64,000 nt of DNA from Prochilodus magdalenae (GCA_024036415.1 JAMWET010003081.1:192501-256500), one strand, 5' to 3'. Positions 12,164-23,362 are shown, counted from the stretch's first letter. Notes: generated by a model not told the origin, from the sequence alone. Made by a program: numbers and translations.

Positions 12164-12394
12164 CTGCACACAAACAACACATTCCAAACTCAGCCTGTGC
12201 TGGGGAGGATGTTTCTACAGCTGGCACAACTTCTAGCCTCATCTGGTGCATGCTATCGTTAATGGATCAGGTGTTCCATAGCCTATGTTCTCAGTCATCA
12301 TTTTCCAGTGTTAAGTTTACAGCCACAGTGTTTACATTATGTTACAGTGTGCAATAATATCATCACTTGGAAACATAGCAATATGCTATGTCGT

Positions 12395-12615
12395 GGTTGG
12401 TGTGGTGTAGCTCAGCGGATAACACCACTGCCCGCCAGAGAGCCACCACCACATGTGGGAGACTGGGGTTCGAATCCCAGTCTGGGTGACTATGCTGTGC
12501 TACACCAATAAGAGTCCTTGGGCAAGACTCCTAACACTACGTTGGCCTACCTGTAATATGATTTACCTTGTAAGTCGCTCTGGATAAGAGCGTCAGCTAA
12601 ATGCCGTAAATGTAA
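12395..12615 (+). repeat. tRNA-derived SINE, full-length copy
   Basis: The head has a tRNA-like internal promoter: A box 'gtgtagctcagcgg' and B box 'ggttcgaatcc' about 60 bp apart. The body contains 'caataagagtccttgggcaagactcctaac'-like text. The tail 'gtaagtcgctctggataaga', continuing to 'aaatgccgtaaatgtaa', is shared by many fish SINEs and partner LINEs. Other copies lie at 23363-23580, 39499-39667, 45872-46085 and 55209-55393. It sits in the intron between exons 12163 and 13184; the rest of that intron (12616-13183) shows nothing. Confidence 0.9.
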
Positions 12616-13183
12616 GCAATAGCTTTCTATACAAGTGGAATATTTCTGTAAGGGTAATGTATAATTTCCTATTTGTTACTTTCCCCCGCCCCTTTAATAT
12701 TTACACTTATGTCTCGTCTGCTTATGTTTCTAGTATGTCTTGTGTGTTTGCCCTATGTTTACATTTACACATCGGCGTTTGGAGAAACGCAATCTCGTTC
12801 AGCTATGCACTCCTGTCGTAAAGTCTGAAGTTCACTTTGACTTTGACTTTTTCTACAACACTTTTCAATGCAGTCGTCAGTGACGATGTTATGAGCCACA
12901 TGTTTTAAAAACACCCTACAGCATTATATAGTAAATGTAGTTTAATGAAAATGAATTCATTTCTGACCATAACCTGTAGGCATGGTCAATGCTGTCTGCA
13001 GATTAGTGGTCTGAATCCTTCAGAGCACTTTTTTTAGATCTTATATTACCAATTGCGGACGGAGACCGCTGGTCTACATGACCTCGAACCTTTAAATGCT
13101 GAATGTGTGCAGCATGCAAGAAGCCAATTTAAGATAGCGTGTCGAATTCCCAGAGCAAACTGTGTGGGGACGATTACACTTAC

Positions 13184-13245
13184 CCTGAGAAAGGCGTCTA
13201 ACGAGCCGTTCTCCATATATTCAATTACGATCATGACTGGTTTTC
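13184..13245 (-). CDS. epha7: epha7 exon: kinase hinge region (62 nt)
   Basis: This small exon, typical of Eph genes, encodes residues 260-279: KPVMIVIEYMENGSLDAFLR. The acceptor 'tttgtcag' is at 13248-13246 and the donor GTAAGT lies below 13184. It contains the gatekeeper and hinge of the ATP pocket (IVIEYMENG). Its two leading bases complete Gly259 with the preceding exon, so the phase is exact. Confidence 0.96.
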
Positions 13246-13860
13246 CTGACAAAGAGAAGAACAAACTCCATTAGGTGCAGAGTGGTGAAGATAAACTCCA
13301 TCCACTTACTGTGTAAAGCCGTAATGAGAGACAATAACTCAATCGGGGCTCTAAAAGGCACCTACATTAAGAGCGCAGTGTGTTTTTCCTGTTTATTTAA
13401 AGGACGCCGAAGGAATGCAGCTTTAACATGTCTAGACATGTTCATAATATCCCAAACAAAACGCATCTACAGCCAGATCATAAAGCCGGTACAGGACTGT
13501 GTGGTACTGTCACTCCCTACCATGGCAAGGGTCTGTTTAGAAGTACACCTTTCAATTCCACACTTTCATATTTACACATCTAGCTTTTGAATAATTCATA
13601 GTAGCTACTGAATAGAGTTTCAACCCAATCTCCATCTATCAATATAACCCTGTCTCAATTCTCCAGCACCTGTCCTTTGGTTAGATCTGGGTCAACAGGG
13701 ATTCAGTCAAAGAAGGAAAAAGAAATTACTGTCTGTCTCTTTGGTATAAATTGAAAAGTCATATCTGAACAATAAGCCTTCGGTGCCGCCTACTTGCTTC
13801 CCATACCCTGCTTTCTACACATGACGGAGGGTCTGGGACGTTTTGAGCCTGTGAACTAAC
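13246..13860 (-). other. epha7: epha7 intron upstream of the hinge exon
   Basis: This 615-nt intron has donor GTTAGT (13860-13855), a slightly weak but valid donor. I recognise no repeats. Confidence 0.8.
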
Positions 13861-14046
13861 CTCTGGTCACCACGCCTTCCAGATGGACCACGTTCGGATG
13901 GTCGAACTGTCCCATGATGCTGGCCTCGCAAAGGAAGTCCCGCCTCTGCTTCTCCGTGTAGCCCACTTTCAGAGTCTTGATGGCCACAGGCACGTCCCTT
14001 TTACCAGGCAGCTTCAGTCGGCCACTGCAGACCTCCCCAAACTCAC
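13861..14046 (-). CDS. epha7: epha7 exon: kinase N-lobe with catalytic lysine
   Basis: This 186-nt exon begins after acceptor 'gtgatag'. It encodes GEFGEVCSG (end of the glycine-rich loop), [18 protein letters not shown] with the ATP-binding Lys220 of VAIK, and [20 protein letters not shown] with the helix C glutamate. It ends at [10 protein letters not shown] with a split Gly codon. The residue before VAIK is Pro216, where I recall Ala in mammalian EphA7; the motif itself is intact. The donor is GTTAGT. Confidence 0.97.
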
Positions 14047-14512
14047 CTATCACAAAGGCAGCCCCCCCACCGTCAGAGTTAAACCCTTCGGCACCCCCGT
14101 TTAACACCCTTATCTGTATCTTGACTACACAATACATCAGTCTTGCTTGTGACAGGATCCACTATTACATGGTGCCACACCAATACACGGGGGAGTATGA
14201 CCGCAAGACATAATTGGATACGCCACATTCTGTGTACACTAACACCCTTACATGGCAATATCTAAGAAGTGATGCAGTGGCAATTCATCAACCATGATGC
14301 ATCTTTGCGCATTGTAGCCTGAAGAGAAGACATATTAATTACTGTGTGATTTCACCCCCTCCTCGCCATCCGGCCCCCTTTTTTGCAAAAGGGCTATTAA
14401 TAACCAGACAGGAGAGATGTGCCGGGGCGCTATTGAAGGCGTAAATATTTGGCTGTCATTGTGATGAATGAGCGAAGGGGTGTGCGTGAGCGGGGGCTGC
14501 AGGAAAACTCAC
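14047..14512 (-). other. epha7: epha7 intron splitting the glycine-rich loop
   Basis: This 466-nt intron interrupts the second glycine codon of GAGEFG, as in other Eph genes. Donor GTGAGT at 14512-14507. No repeats seen. Confidence 0.85.
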
Positions 14513-14638
14513 CTGCACCGATCACTCGCTCAATCTTGATGCAGGACGCGTCCAGCTCCTTGGCGAACTGGTGCACGGCCCTGTTGGGATCCTCGTAGGT
14601 TTCAGGGTCGATGTAGGTTTTGGTGCCTGGAAATTTAA
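14513..14638 (-). CDS. epha7: epha7 exon: juxtamembrane regulatory segment
   Basis: This 126-nt exon encodes [17 protein letters not shown] and then [22 protein letters not shown] (residues 156-196). The two tyrosines in [11 protein letters not shown] are the conserved Eph juxtamembrane phosphorylation sites, which hold the kinase off until phosphorylated and then bind SH2 proteins. The acceptor 'tctacag' is at 14641-14639 and the donor GTGAGT follows 14513. Confidence 0.97.
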
Positions 14639-16895
14639 CTGTAGAAAGGTAAGAGGATTACTGTTACGATTAAATATGCATGCCGTGCACACACACAAGA
14701 GCCGTGATGGACAGGCGTGATTAGCGAGGGCCCGGGCAGATCCGGGGGAAAATGGCTTTGAACGGCTCTCCCGGATGGAGCGAGTGGGTGGCAAAAGGTC
14801 TTTCTCATATACACTTTTATTTTCCTCCAAAAGGAATTAAAATGCTATTCCATTTTCCACTTAACCTTCACCGAAAGGAGCTACGGGAGAGGCTAGGGGC
14901 AGAGACAGGCGGAGCTGTCGCTCATTGGCTAATGGCTTTCATAGACTTGATTTGCTGTTCGCGTGCTACAAGCCCTTAAGCTCAGGATATACACTGGAGA
15001 GCAGGCATTGCGATTCACTTCAGATGAATAACCAGGGTTTTACTGGTTACAGCGAACACTGCCAGCGTTCCAGGTGGCTGTGCTCTGAAGACCTCGCCTC
15101 ATGTTTGCCTGTCTTCTGGTAGAAGAACGGTTAGGTCCAAGTTTCTGCATATACACTGAACTTCTTTACACATTACTCTTTGCCCGATTTACATCTCCAA
15201 CAGACCTCCCTCTTGCATTCGCTAATTACAGCCCTACCTGTCAGCTTCAATACGCTGGCCCACTTAATAAGATGCAAACGCTAGCAGGCTGCGTCATGCT
15301 GTGCTAAAAATGACTAAAACCGACTGTTGCTAACGAGTAATTAAATTACTAACGTGCTGCAGGCGTGATGCTTGCAAACACATTGCAGCGTAATATCCCC
15401 CGGCTCCTCCTCAGTCACGTTAGGTCCCCCCGCCATGACTGAGGGTTTGAGGTAGCTGGATGGAAGCATGAAATCTTTTTTTTTTTTTTAACAGGGGGCA
15501 AATATGCAGCCAGGGAACAAAAAACCAACATGCAACATGGGAATGCCAAGGATGGGAAGAAACTACACAACAAAGAAGAGCCAGGTTTGGAGTAGGTATC
15601 ACTAGGACGGTGTAGCTACCACCTGGATATTGCCGCTACTCGTATCTTTATCGATGTGAGGCACTCAATGGACCTGGCTGGTAACTGACTCAAGTTAGGT
15701 TGAAGACTGTCCACGAAGGTCCACCTTAAATAGAGCAGGGGTGCCCAACCCTGGTTCTGCTGACCAGATTTTAACCCAAGCCTAACATACCTGAGGAGTA
15801 TCAAGCCAGGGGTGTTGTGACTGAACTCAATAGATCTTCAACATTAGGATCAGCATTGCTTTATTACTGTACCCAATGGGAGCAAGGCTCTTGTTGCATT
15901 TCTGGGTTGTTATGTAATCAGTAAAAATGACTTCCATCTATAATCCCAATAGATGTTATGATAATACGACATGGTTCTCCCTTTGTCCCTTCAGTCCCAG
16001 AAGAGCTGGCAGCCGATATTTGGCATTGACGTGCTTCCTATAATTGCTTCGCCCATCCAGACTGTCAGAGGATCTGATAGGACACAGCTTATCACTGAAC
16101 TCCCTACGCCACACTCACCAACACAATAAACCCACACAAAGAGCACACACCCTATCATGCTCCAACTGCCCTGGTCAACGTCCCATCATTTAGCAGCTGA
16201 ATGCAAGGCCTTTTGTTAGTTTTGTGTGCCTCGTTTGGAGCCTTGCCATCCTTTTAGTGCAGCAGAGCCGCTTGGCAGGTGCTCAGGATGCAGCGGTAGA
16301 TGTTAGCATGCTAGCGAGAAGTGCTAGCGAGAAGTCAGGCTATGCTTAGCTGAGAAAGCGAGTGAGCTAGCGGTGCCACCTTGACCCTTTGTTTCCAAAT
16401 CAGCAGTTTGCCTACAGCGCTGATCATTAGCGGAGCGTGTCTGGGGAGGCCAGCGGCACAGCCATCTCCAGGGGCTTCATTAGAGAGTGTTGAGGGGAAG
16501 CAGCTCGTTGGGTGAAGGGCCCAGGAGCAGGGGCTTAGCAGCCCAACCCACAGTGCTACATTTTAGCCACAAGTGCAGAAACGGAAGACGTTAGCATCGA
16601 TACTTAAGTGGAGTGCCCCTTCTATCATATTGACCCACAAAGGTTGGAGCGGAGCCCGTGACTAAACTTCACGTGAAAGGACTCGGAGGAAGGCTTTCGC
16701 CTTTCGAAGGCCAAAGCGTACTTGGAAGACTCAGGGCTGAAGGCAAAGATGGGTACATCAAGTGCAATAGTGTTTCTAGTAGTTTGCTGCAATTTGCTTT
16801 CCTCGCACCTGCCCTGTGGTGAAAGAGATCTGAGGGCGTGTGTATGTTTGTGTATCTGTGTGTGTACGTATAAGCTAATAGAAGCTGATACTCAC
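14639..16895 (-). other. epha7: epha7 intron within the juxtamembrane region
   Basis: This 2257-nt intron has donor GTGAGT at 16895-16890. It has unusually few repeats. A short poly-T tract lies at about 15476-15489. I see no exon or RNA gene in it. In mammals truncated EphA7 forms arise by alternative 3' ends after the membrane-proximal exons, but I see no clear terminal exon here. Confidence 0.75.
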
Positions 16896-16951
16896 ATTGG
16901 AAGTAGAGCTCTTCATCGCCTTCCTGGTCCGCCTTACTGTAGCCGCAGTGC
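16896..16951 (-). CDS. epha7: epha7 exon: membrane-proximal cytoplasmic segment (56 nt)
   Basis: This small exon encodes HCGYSKADQEGDEELYFQ (residues 137-154), flanked by split Arg and Phe codons. The acceptor 'tttgaag' is at 16954-16952 and the donor GTGAGT follows 16896. Joined to its neighbours it reads GRRHCGYSK ... LYFQFKFPG; the mammalian form I recall has LYFHFKFPG. The acceptor has a weak polypyrimidine tract, but both phases fit exactly. Confidence 0.93.
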
Positions 16952-17948
16952 CTTCAAATGGAAACAAGGAACATGAAGACGGATGCAATCAACAAGTTGC
17001 ACCAGAACGTGAGTCCAGGAAGGTTTACAATGTATATAGAGTGTACAATGAGCCGATCCTATATACATTCTTTATAACCAGCCATTAATTTCAGCTTTCT
17101 TATCCTATAGCAGCGTGCAAAGTTCAGAGACCACCCATCACTTGTTTCATTTCCAATCAAAACCAGCCTAGTGTAGAGGTCTCACTTGCTTGTTATGAGT
17201 CCAATCTTCCATGTATATCTCTGTATATCATTAATATCAGCTGAAAAATGCATAACTTGTACTTAAGGTCTATTCCGACTGGCGTTTTTCCTGTTGCCGA
17301 AAGCACTAGTTGAACTTAATAGCCATGTATGACTGGAAATAAAATAAAGGGTGGTCTCTGACTTTTGTCCAGCACTTTCTCGGATGACGTAATGTGCAAA
17401 ATGTCCTTTCATCTGAGAGGAAAAAAGAAAAGAAACTATAGGAAAATATCGCCGGTGTTTACACAGTACAAACTAGGGTGCCCAAGTTTTAATTAGGCAT
17501 CAATAATACATTAGCTCAGAACTCATGAAGCAAATGATGCTATAGGCATATACTTTGAAGTCAAAGTGTGTAATTGGTTATAGCATAGCATTCAGCCAAA
17601 GATGAGCATGCTTAGGAGTGAAGGCAGATGGGAATGGATGGTCGACTGAGGGGAAGCTCAAGTCGGCACGCTTCCTCCGAGCTGTCAGCCTGCTCCAGAG
17701 AGAGAGGGCAAACGCTAAGGTGAAAAACTGGGCTGGACAAACATCGGCACAGCTGGCCAAGCCTTGACTGACAGGTGAGAGAAAGGTGATTGTGGAGAAA
17801 GTGGAGGGAGACGGACCAGGGCGAGGTAACACACATATATGCACACATGTATATACACGGATGTACCAGCTGGATAGGGGCGTAATAATACACACATGGA
17901 TTTATGGATTGTGGTTTTCGCACCATGCTAGGATACATATTCAATATA

Positions 17949-18125
17949 GCTGCTGTCCAAAGAAAAACGTATCTCCAAAAAGGCAACATTACAAGAGAAG
18001 GCAAAAACCTCATTCATTTTAAAGATGGTCAATGGGACCAGAGTTTTTAGCAGGTGATTTTGGGCCATTTCTGTTGGACAAAATCGACAAAATTGAAGAT
18101 ATATGGTTTTCTTTGGACAGTGTTG
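17949..18125 (+). repeat. Internally deleted MITE-like copy with both termini
   Basis: The left end has 'gctgtccaaagaaaaacg' and the right end 'tggttttctttggacagtg', forming imperfect terminal inverted repeats of the family described at 45391-45632. The centre keeps 'gccatttctgttgga' but lacks about 70 bp. TATAGC lies outside the left end and its complement GCTATA outside the right. Confidence 0.75.
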
Positions 18126-19030
18126 CTATAGAAGTTAAAAAGAAATGGCTAATGTTCATTTTGATTCTATATTTTTGTCAAATTTTTGTCAAAATGTCCT
18201 GTTGACCATTTCCAAAACAATGACTGACACATCTTTCATCCAATTACAATTATGGAGGTAGCAGTAAATTAAAATAATCTAATATGGTAGTTGGAGAGCA
18301 CTGAATTCAGACCTATGCCATGTGTTAAAGTTTTGTAACCTGAAAAGGCCGAACCTTTGATTGTGCTGAGGTAAACCGAACTTTATTTTAGTTACTTTAT
18401 TTGACAACACTAATTTTAATAAGATCTTGAACACTAATAATAAACCATCTCAGATGGTTTGATGGATACTACTTCTCCTCAACTGATTAAAATGAGATTG
18501 TACCAAAATTATATGTTGAGATAAATATTAATGGACTTTTGTCAGCATAATTATTTGGCTCTTAAGTTTTATATAATTTCCTGCGTAGAAGACATCAAGT
18601 CCTTCTAAACAAAATGTTGCACCTCTTAGCTCTAGTGTAGCTCTATACAGCTTTAACATGAAGTGGCTAAATGATTTCTTGGTAAACATGGCTTTTAGAG
18701 TGACATTTGCTTTTTCTTTGAATTGGCCTACGTTGGGTTTTTTGCCGCAAGCAATTTAAAAAAACATTAAGATATTTTAGTCTGTTGTGCAATATAGTTA
18801 GCATTGTAAACATAGCACTAAAGGTGAAACCATAAAAGGCCACTGAAATGTGAAAAGATGTGAAAATGGCGAAAGTATATTTCTGTTCATATTACCCCTG
18901 AAATCAAGAAATGAAACAAATATAATTTTACATAATTTTACCATCAGTGAGAAAAAATTTTTTTTTGGTGGTAAGTACAGGTTTTTGTTTGACATCCCTG
19001 CCCCACCATCCCAGACTTTTCATTCAACGA

Positions 19031-19553
19031 GTAAATTAATATTATTATTATTATTATTATTATTATTACTGTTATTATTGTTTTGTTTTGTTTTGTTTTG
19101 TTTTGTTTTGTTTTGTTTTGTTTTGTTTTGTTTTGTTTTATCAGTATTAGGGTTAGGGTTAGGGTTAGGGTTACTAACCCAGTATTATTATTATTATTAT
19201 CATTATTATTATTACTATCATTATCATCACTATTATTATTATTATCATCATCATCAGCATCATTATTATTATTATTATTTTTATTATTAATAATAATATT
19301 ATTAATACTATTGTTTTGTTTTGTCATTGTTATTGTTATTGTTATTATCATTATTGTCATTGTTATTGATTAATATATTATATTCCCATGCTATCATCAA
19401 AATTCATCATATTCATCATCATCATCATCATCATATTATTCATTATTATTATTATTATATTATTAAATTATTTTGTATTTATTATTATTGAGACTACTAA
19501 ATTATTATTATTATTATTATTATTATTATCAATAATATTATTAATACTACTGT

Positions 19554-19608
<55 letters not shown>

Positions 19609-19612
19609 GTTA
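19031..19612. repeat. Compound simple repeat: (ATT)n, (TTTTG)n, telomere-like, (ATT/ATC)n
   Basis: From left to right: (ATT)n at about 19036-19078, twelve or so TTTTG units at about 19079-19140, a (TTAGGG)4 insert, then interrupted ATT and ATC trinucleotide runs to about 19612, including (ATT)n runs near 19503-19530 and 19559-19604. It lies inside the intron upstream of the membrane-proximal exon. It is noncoding. Confidence 0.95.
19147..19180 (+). repeat. Short interstitial telomeric repeat
   Basis: Four exact TTAGGG units (19147-19170) are followed by TTA and then CTAACCC, one unit of the complementary strand. The octamer CAGTATTA stands at 19142-19149 and again at 19180-19187, partly overlapping the repeat edges. 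The four GGG runs could form an intramolecular G-quadruplex on the plus strand. Confidence 0.9.
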
Positions 19613-19992
19613 TAATGTTTAACTTAATTTTCTTCACGTCACTATATAATAAATTCAGTGAATATAAAAGGAGTAGATGAAAGAATATCTATTTCCATCT
19701 ACATTGACCAGTTATTGCGACACCCCAATAAGACCCCATGTCGTAAACCACAATACACTGCACATGCAAACCGAAAGGCATGCAATGTAGTGCCCACTGA
19801 TTTCTTGAGTGGGCGGTGGAAAGACAAAGGCAAACTCAGCATGCTGATGGGCGAATGACTTCAGGACCAGAGGGAGTGTGCAAGGGAGAAGTCCACGGCT
19901 ATGGTGGCCTGTGAGGGACAGAAAAGGCAAAGCATTCCAGAGCAGAGGAGACTCACAGGAGCGGAGAGTCAATCGGGCCCGCGAGAGCGTAC

Positions 19993-20101
19993 CTTCTCCC
20001 GATGATGAAGCCAAACACCATGAACACCAGGATGATGGTGCCGGCTACCGCCACCACTGCGATGATGATGACCGGATTCTGCTCGCTCGACACGATCGTG
20101 G
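19993..20101 (-). CDS. epha7: epha7 exon: transmembrane helix
   Basis: This 109-nt exon encodes TIVSSEQNP and then the hydrophobic stretch VIIIAVVAVAGTIILV, continuing to FGFII, followed by GR and a split Arg codon (residues 101-135). The transmembrane span is about 110-133 and the basic GRR is the stop-transfer signal. The acceptor 'tcgttag' is at 20104-20102 and the donor GTACGC follows 19993. The text is nearly identical to EphA7 of mammals as I recall it. Confidence 0.97.
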
Positions 20102-20964
20102 CTAACGAGGACACAAAGAAATGCAAACAAAGACAGGTGTTAAACACCGTACATTCCCAAGCTCGTTATCCAGCTTCACATGGAACCGAAGCACAGACTG
20201 GATAAAGTTATAGGATGGAGGAACAGGATCCTGCACCTGCCAGAGTAAGAACAAAGACCATGTGATCACGTAAAGTCTCGGTATAAACTTGCTCATTGTT
20301 CAAAATCAGCAGAAGGCTTAGGGGGCCATCAAACGTACTCCTCAAACTGACGTGCCACGGCTAAGTATGTAGGATGAGACGGAGAGTCGTAACCCCCTTT
20401 TCTCTCTGCTCTATTTTAGGGTCTCGCCGAGTGCACGCTTGTACTGTTTCTGAAAATGGGCTTAATAGTCCCCAATGGTAACGTGGGTGCCCTTCATTTG
20501 AAACAATGACACATTCAGGTTGGATTGTTTCTCGTTTAGGCCGCTTCTCCGCCGCTAAAAAGGCAGCACGCATTGACAGAGTGCTGAAGGAACAGGATAC
20601 GCGGCTCCAGCTCACTAAATTATACACTGGGACAGCGGTATTTAAAGAGCACATCATGGCACCGAATTTTGACAAGCATTCAGGCTTTTTATGCAGGGAC
20701 TGCGGCTAAGTTCTGCTCAAATACCACCTACCGCGCTAAGCCTCCAACAAAAGTAGAATAAGGAGGCAGCTAGGCTGGCATCAGCACGTTAAGGCCAGTT
20801 TAACTCTGGGTTATTGGTGGGGAGAGGGGTGTGGTGTAATGAAGACCATATGAATGACAGATTTGAGGGCAGATAACACACAGCATTAATTGTTTGTCTT
20901 TCAACCCAGTAGGCATTCAGCCAAGGCAGGTTTGGAAACGGAAGCTTAGGAACAGGACAGCTTC

Positions 20965-21197
20965 ATTCTAATGGAAGTCAATGGAACCAGACTTTTTATC
21001 CCAAGCTATTTTGGGCCATTTCTGTTGGACCATTCATCATGAAATTTTCACAGAGTGTACACAGCAGTTGCTAAGTTCAAATGATGCATAAAAGTAAAAA
21101 TACACACTAATGGAGATACAGGTTGGGTGAATTTGAAAGCTTCTCCAAGCTAAAAATCAATAAAAACGGAGATATGTGGTTTTCTACGGACAGCGAT
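20965..21197 (+). repeat. MITE-like copy, left end missing
   Basis: It contains the family blocks 'aatggaagtcaatggaacca', 'gccatttctgttggacca', 'catgaaattttcacagagtg', 'gatgcataaaagt' and a right end 'tggttttctacggacagcga'. It abuts the next copy at 21213 through an AT-rich link. Confidence 0.8.
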
Positions 21198-21212
21198 TAT
21201 ATATATATATAT

Positions 21213-21470
21213 TGTCTCTGTCCAAAGAAAAACAGGTATCTCAAAAACGGCAACTTTACAGGAGACATCAAAAAACCTCATTTAATTTTAATGTAAGTCA
21301 ATGGAACCAGACGTCTTTCCAAGCACGTCTGGGCCATTTCTGTCAGTCCATTCATCATGCAATTCTCACACAGTGTAAACAGCAGCTACTGTTTTCAAAT
21401 GATGCATAAAAGTCAAAATGGACAAAAATGGACATAATTTATTTTTCATTGGACAGCGACGATATATATT
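21213..21470 (+). repeat. MITE-like copy, plus-oriented arm of a palindromic pair
   Basis: This is a full copy beginning 'tctgtccaaagaaaaacagg' and ending 'tttttcattggacagcgac'. Its right end joins, through a palindromic core 'gcgacgatatatattgtcgc', the inverted copy at 21469-21714. Confidence 0.85.
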
Positions 21471-21714
21471 GTCGCTGTCCAATGAAAAACATGTATCTCC
21501 ACTTTTGTCAATTTTTACTTTTATGCATTATTTGAACACACCAGCTGCTGTTTGCATTCCGTGAGAATCTCATGATGAATGGACAGACAGAAATGGCTCA
21601 AAACTGTTTGGAAAGATGTCTGGTTCCATTGACTTACATTAAAGGTTAATGAGGTTTTTGGCCTCTCCTGTAAAGTTGCCGTTTTGGAGATACCTGTTTT
21701 TCTTTGGACAGTAA
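21469..21714 (-). repeat. MITE-like copy, minus-oriented arm of a palindromic pair
   Basis: It begins 'gtcgctgtccaatgaaaaac' and ends 'ctgtttttctttggacagt', the reverse complement of the family consensus. With the copy at 21213 it forms an inverted repeat with arms of about 250 bp and almost no spacer. Confidence 0.85.
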
Positions 21715-22625
21715 TGCATCAGATAAACATACAACATAAGCATCCAACAAACTGACAGCTACTTCTAGTAGTGGGTAATATAATGCTATCAAGATATAAT
21801 TTATATATATTTATATTTATATTTATATTTAATACATTATATCATGCTTTGATATGAGAATACCAATGGCTGTTTTATTTATTTCTTCATGTGCACATAT
21901 AAAAATACAAATTGTATGCACAAAAGTTGTACAAATTAGCAATTTAATGGTAATAAATGTGGTTCAAAACCTTTAGAAAGATAGAATATAGTAAATATAT
22001 AATATTACAATATATATGATATTGCAAAATATTTATTTAAATAACAATTTTCAGTAATATATTTTTTTTCTATTGGTAATTTGGTCATTTGGCATATGAC
22101 ATAGGTACTATAATTACTATAGTCTATATAATGAACTATCATGGAAGCCACCATGCCATCAACCATTCATGACTAGTGTCATGATAGTTACCTGTAATGA
22201 TAATACAGCATACTGTGGCTATCAGAACAAAACCTTGTATCTCCAGAATGGTAATTTCTATTGGTACCATTTCTATTGGTCCATTCACCATTACAGCTTT
22301 ACACAATGCAAAATGAAAAGGTGTAGCGCAACAGTGCATCCATATAGATATTACGTTATATAGGTTTTGCTTGTTAGCTACATGAGCCTCACAGCTACAG
22401 TGCAAAACTAAAGTAGCGAAGAACTTTAGAGACTTCAGACATCAGCGCATGTCTTGGCTGATCACCTGCGATTGAGATGAAGGAGACACAGAGTACATTT
22501 GATTGTTTGATGTATCACTCGTCTCAGCCCGGCCCTAGAGGTAAAGAATATCTGGAATGTGCATCTGTCTGGCTGTGCTCTTTGTGTCTTCGGTGCGCAA
22601 TAATGATAAAGCTTTTGATCCGTAC

Positions 22626-22800
22626 CAGCGCCTGAAGACACCTCCTTGGTGGTGACCTCCAGTCTGGGGCTGAACATGCCGTAGCCGGCGGCGGTGAACG
22701 CTCGGATCTGGAACACGTACGCTGTGCTGGGCTTCAGATTGTTCACCGTGGCTGACGTGGACTTGGACTTCACCGTGGAGTAGATGCGGTCCTTCTGGTC
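22626..22800 (-). CDS. epha7: epha7 exon: second half of fibronectin type III repeat 2
   Basis: This 175-nt exon encodes residues 42-99, starting DQKDRIYSTVKSKSTSATV and containing NLKPSTAYVFQIRAFTAAG and YGMFSPRLEVTTKEVSSG. It forms the C-terminal beta strands of the membrane-proximal FN3 domain. NLKPSTAYVFQIRAFTAAGYG is the typical FN3 F-G strand signature of Eph receptors. The acceptor is 'catgtgaag' at 22803-22801 and the donor GTACGG follows 22626. The acceptor lacks a long pyrimidine tract close by, but phase and homology support it. Confidence 0.95.
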
Positions 22801-23362
22801 CTTCACATGAAAAGACACAGGGGAGAAGAGACAATGACGTTCTGTATTCAAGGCGATGAAAATCAACACTTTTGCCAGCGCCGCTCCATGCTGAGGGAAA
22901 GGTTGCGCTGAAGGGGTTTGTGGAGAAGTGGCATTGAGGAACGGGAAAAAAAAAAGAAAAAGAAAAAAAAGACGACAACATTCATCCGTTGCTGTGGTAA
23001 CCTGAAGAAAGCAGCATGTCAAGAGCGGCACTTGGTTTTCAATGGCCATGTCAGAGGATCGCGCCTCGAGAGGTTCGCATGCGATCTGGCTCTCATTCTC
23101 TCTCTCTCTCTCTCTCACACTCACGTTTTAACACACCGTTAATGCAACAGAAGGAAGTGTTGGGGAAACCTGTGAGCAGCGGCTGGACATATACATTCCA
23201 GCACCCTGTGGAATCACACGTCATAGTGTTCTAAACTATACCTGCATATTTTAATGCACTATTGCTGCTTGTTTATTGACTTTAACATGGCAGCATTATA
23301 GAACAATTGATGTGTTCATTTCTTTACATGTTAAAGTGCACTGAAGCTGTGCACTAAAATTG

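Larger units (their letters stand above)
16952..19992 (-). other. epha7: epha7 intron after the transmembrane exon
   Basis: This 3041-nt intron has donor GTACGC at 19992-19987. It contains a shortened inverted-repeat element at 17949-18125 and a large simple-repeat block at 19031-19612. The rest, 16952-17948 and 18126-19030, is AT-rich with nothing recognised. The long low-complexity open frames (poly-Asn, poly-Leu) come from the trinucleotide block. Confidence 0.8.
20102..22625 (-). other. epha7: epha7 intron between FN3-2 and the transmembrane exon
   Basis: This 2524-nt intron has donor GTACGG at 22625-22620. Three copies of the inverted-repeat element occupy 20965-21714, two of them head to head. 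A further short fragment of the family lies near 22230-22340. The remainder is AT-rich and without recognised features. Confidence 0.8.

Noticed and set aside
12395..12480. Possible tRNA gene with A and B boxes
   Set aside because: The same sequence occurs in several copies with a common non-tRNA body and tail, so it is the head of a SINE; the stem pairing of a working tRNA is not evident.
13856..14213. Plus-strand open frames over the kinase N-lobe exon
   Set aside because: They are antisense shadows of the epha7 exon on the minus strand, as are those at 7619-7914, 11492-11782 and 16722-16976.
18850..19615. Open frames of poly-Leu, poly-Tyr, poly-Asn and FCFVLFCF
   Set aside because: They come from ATT, ATC and TTTTG simple repeats in an intron.
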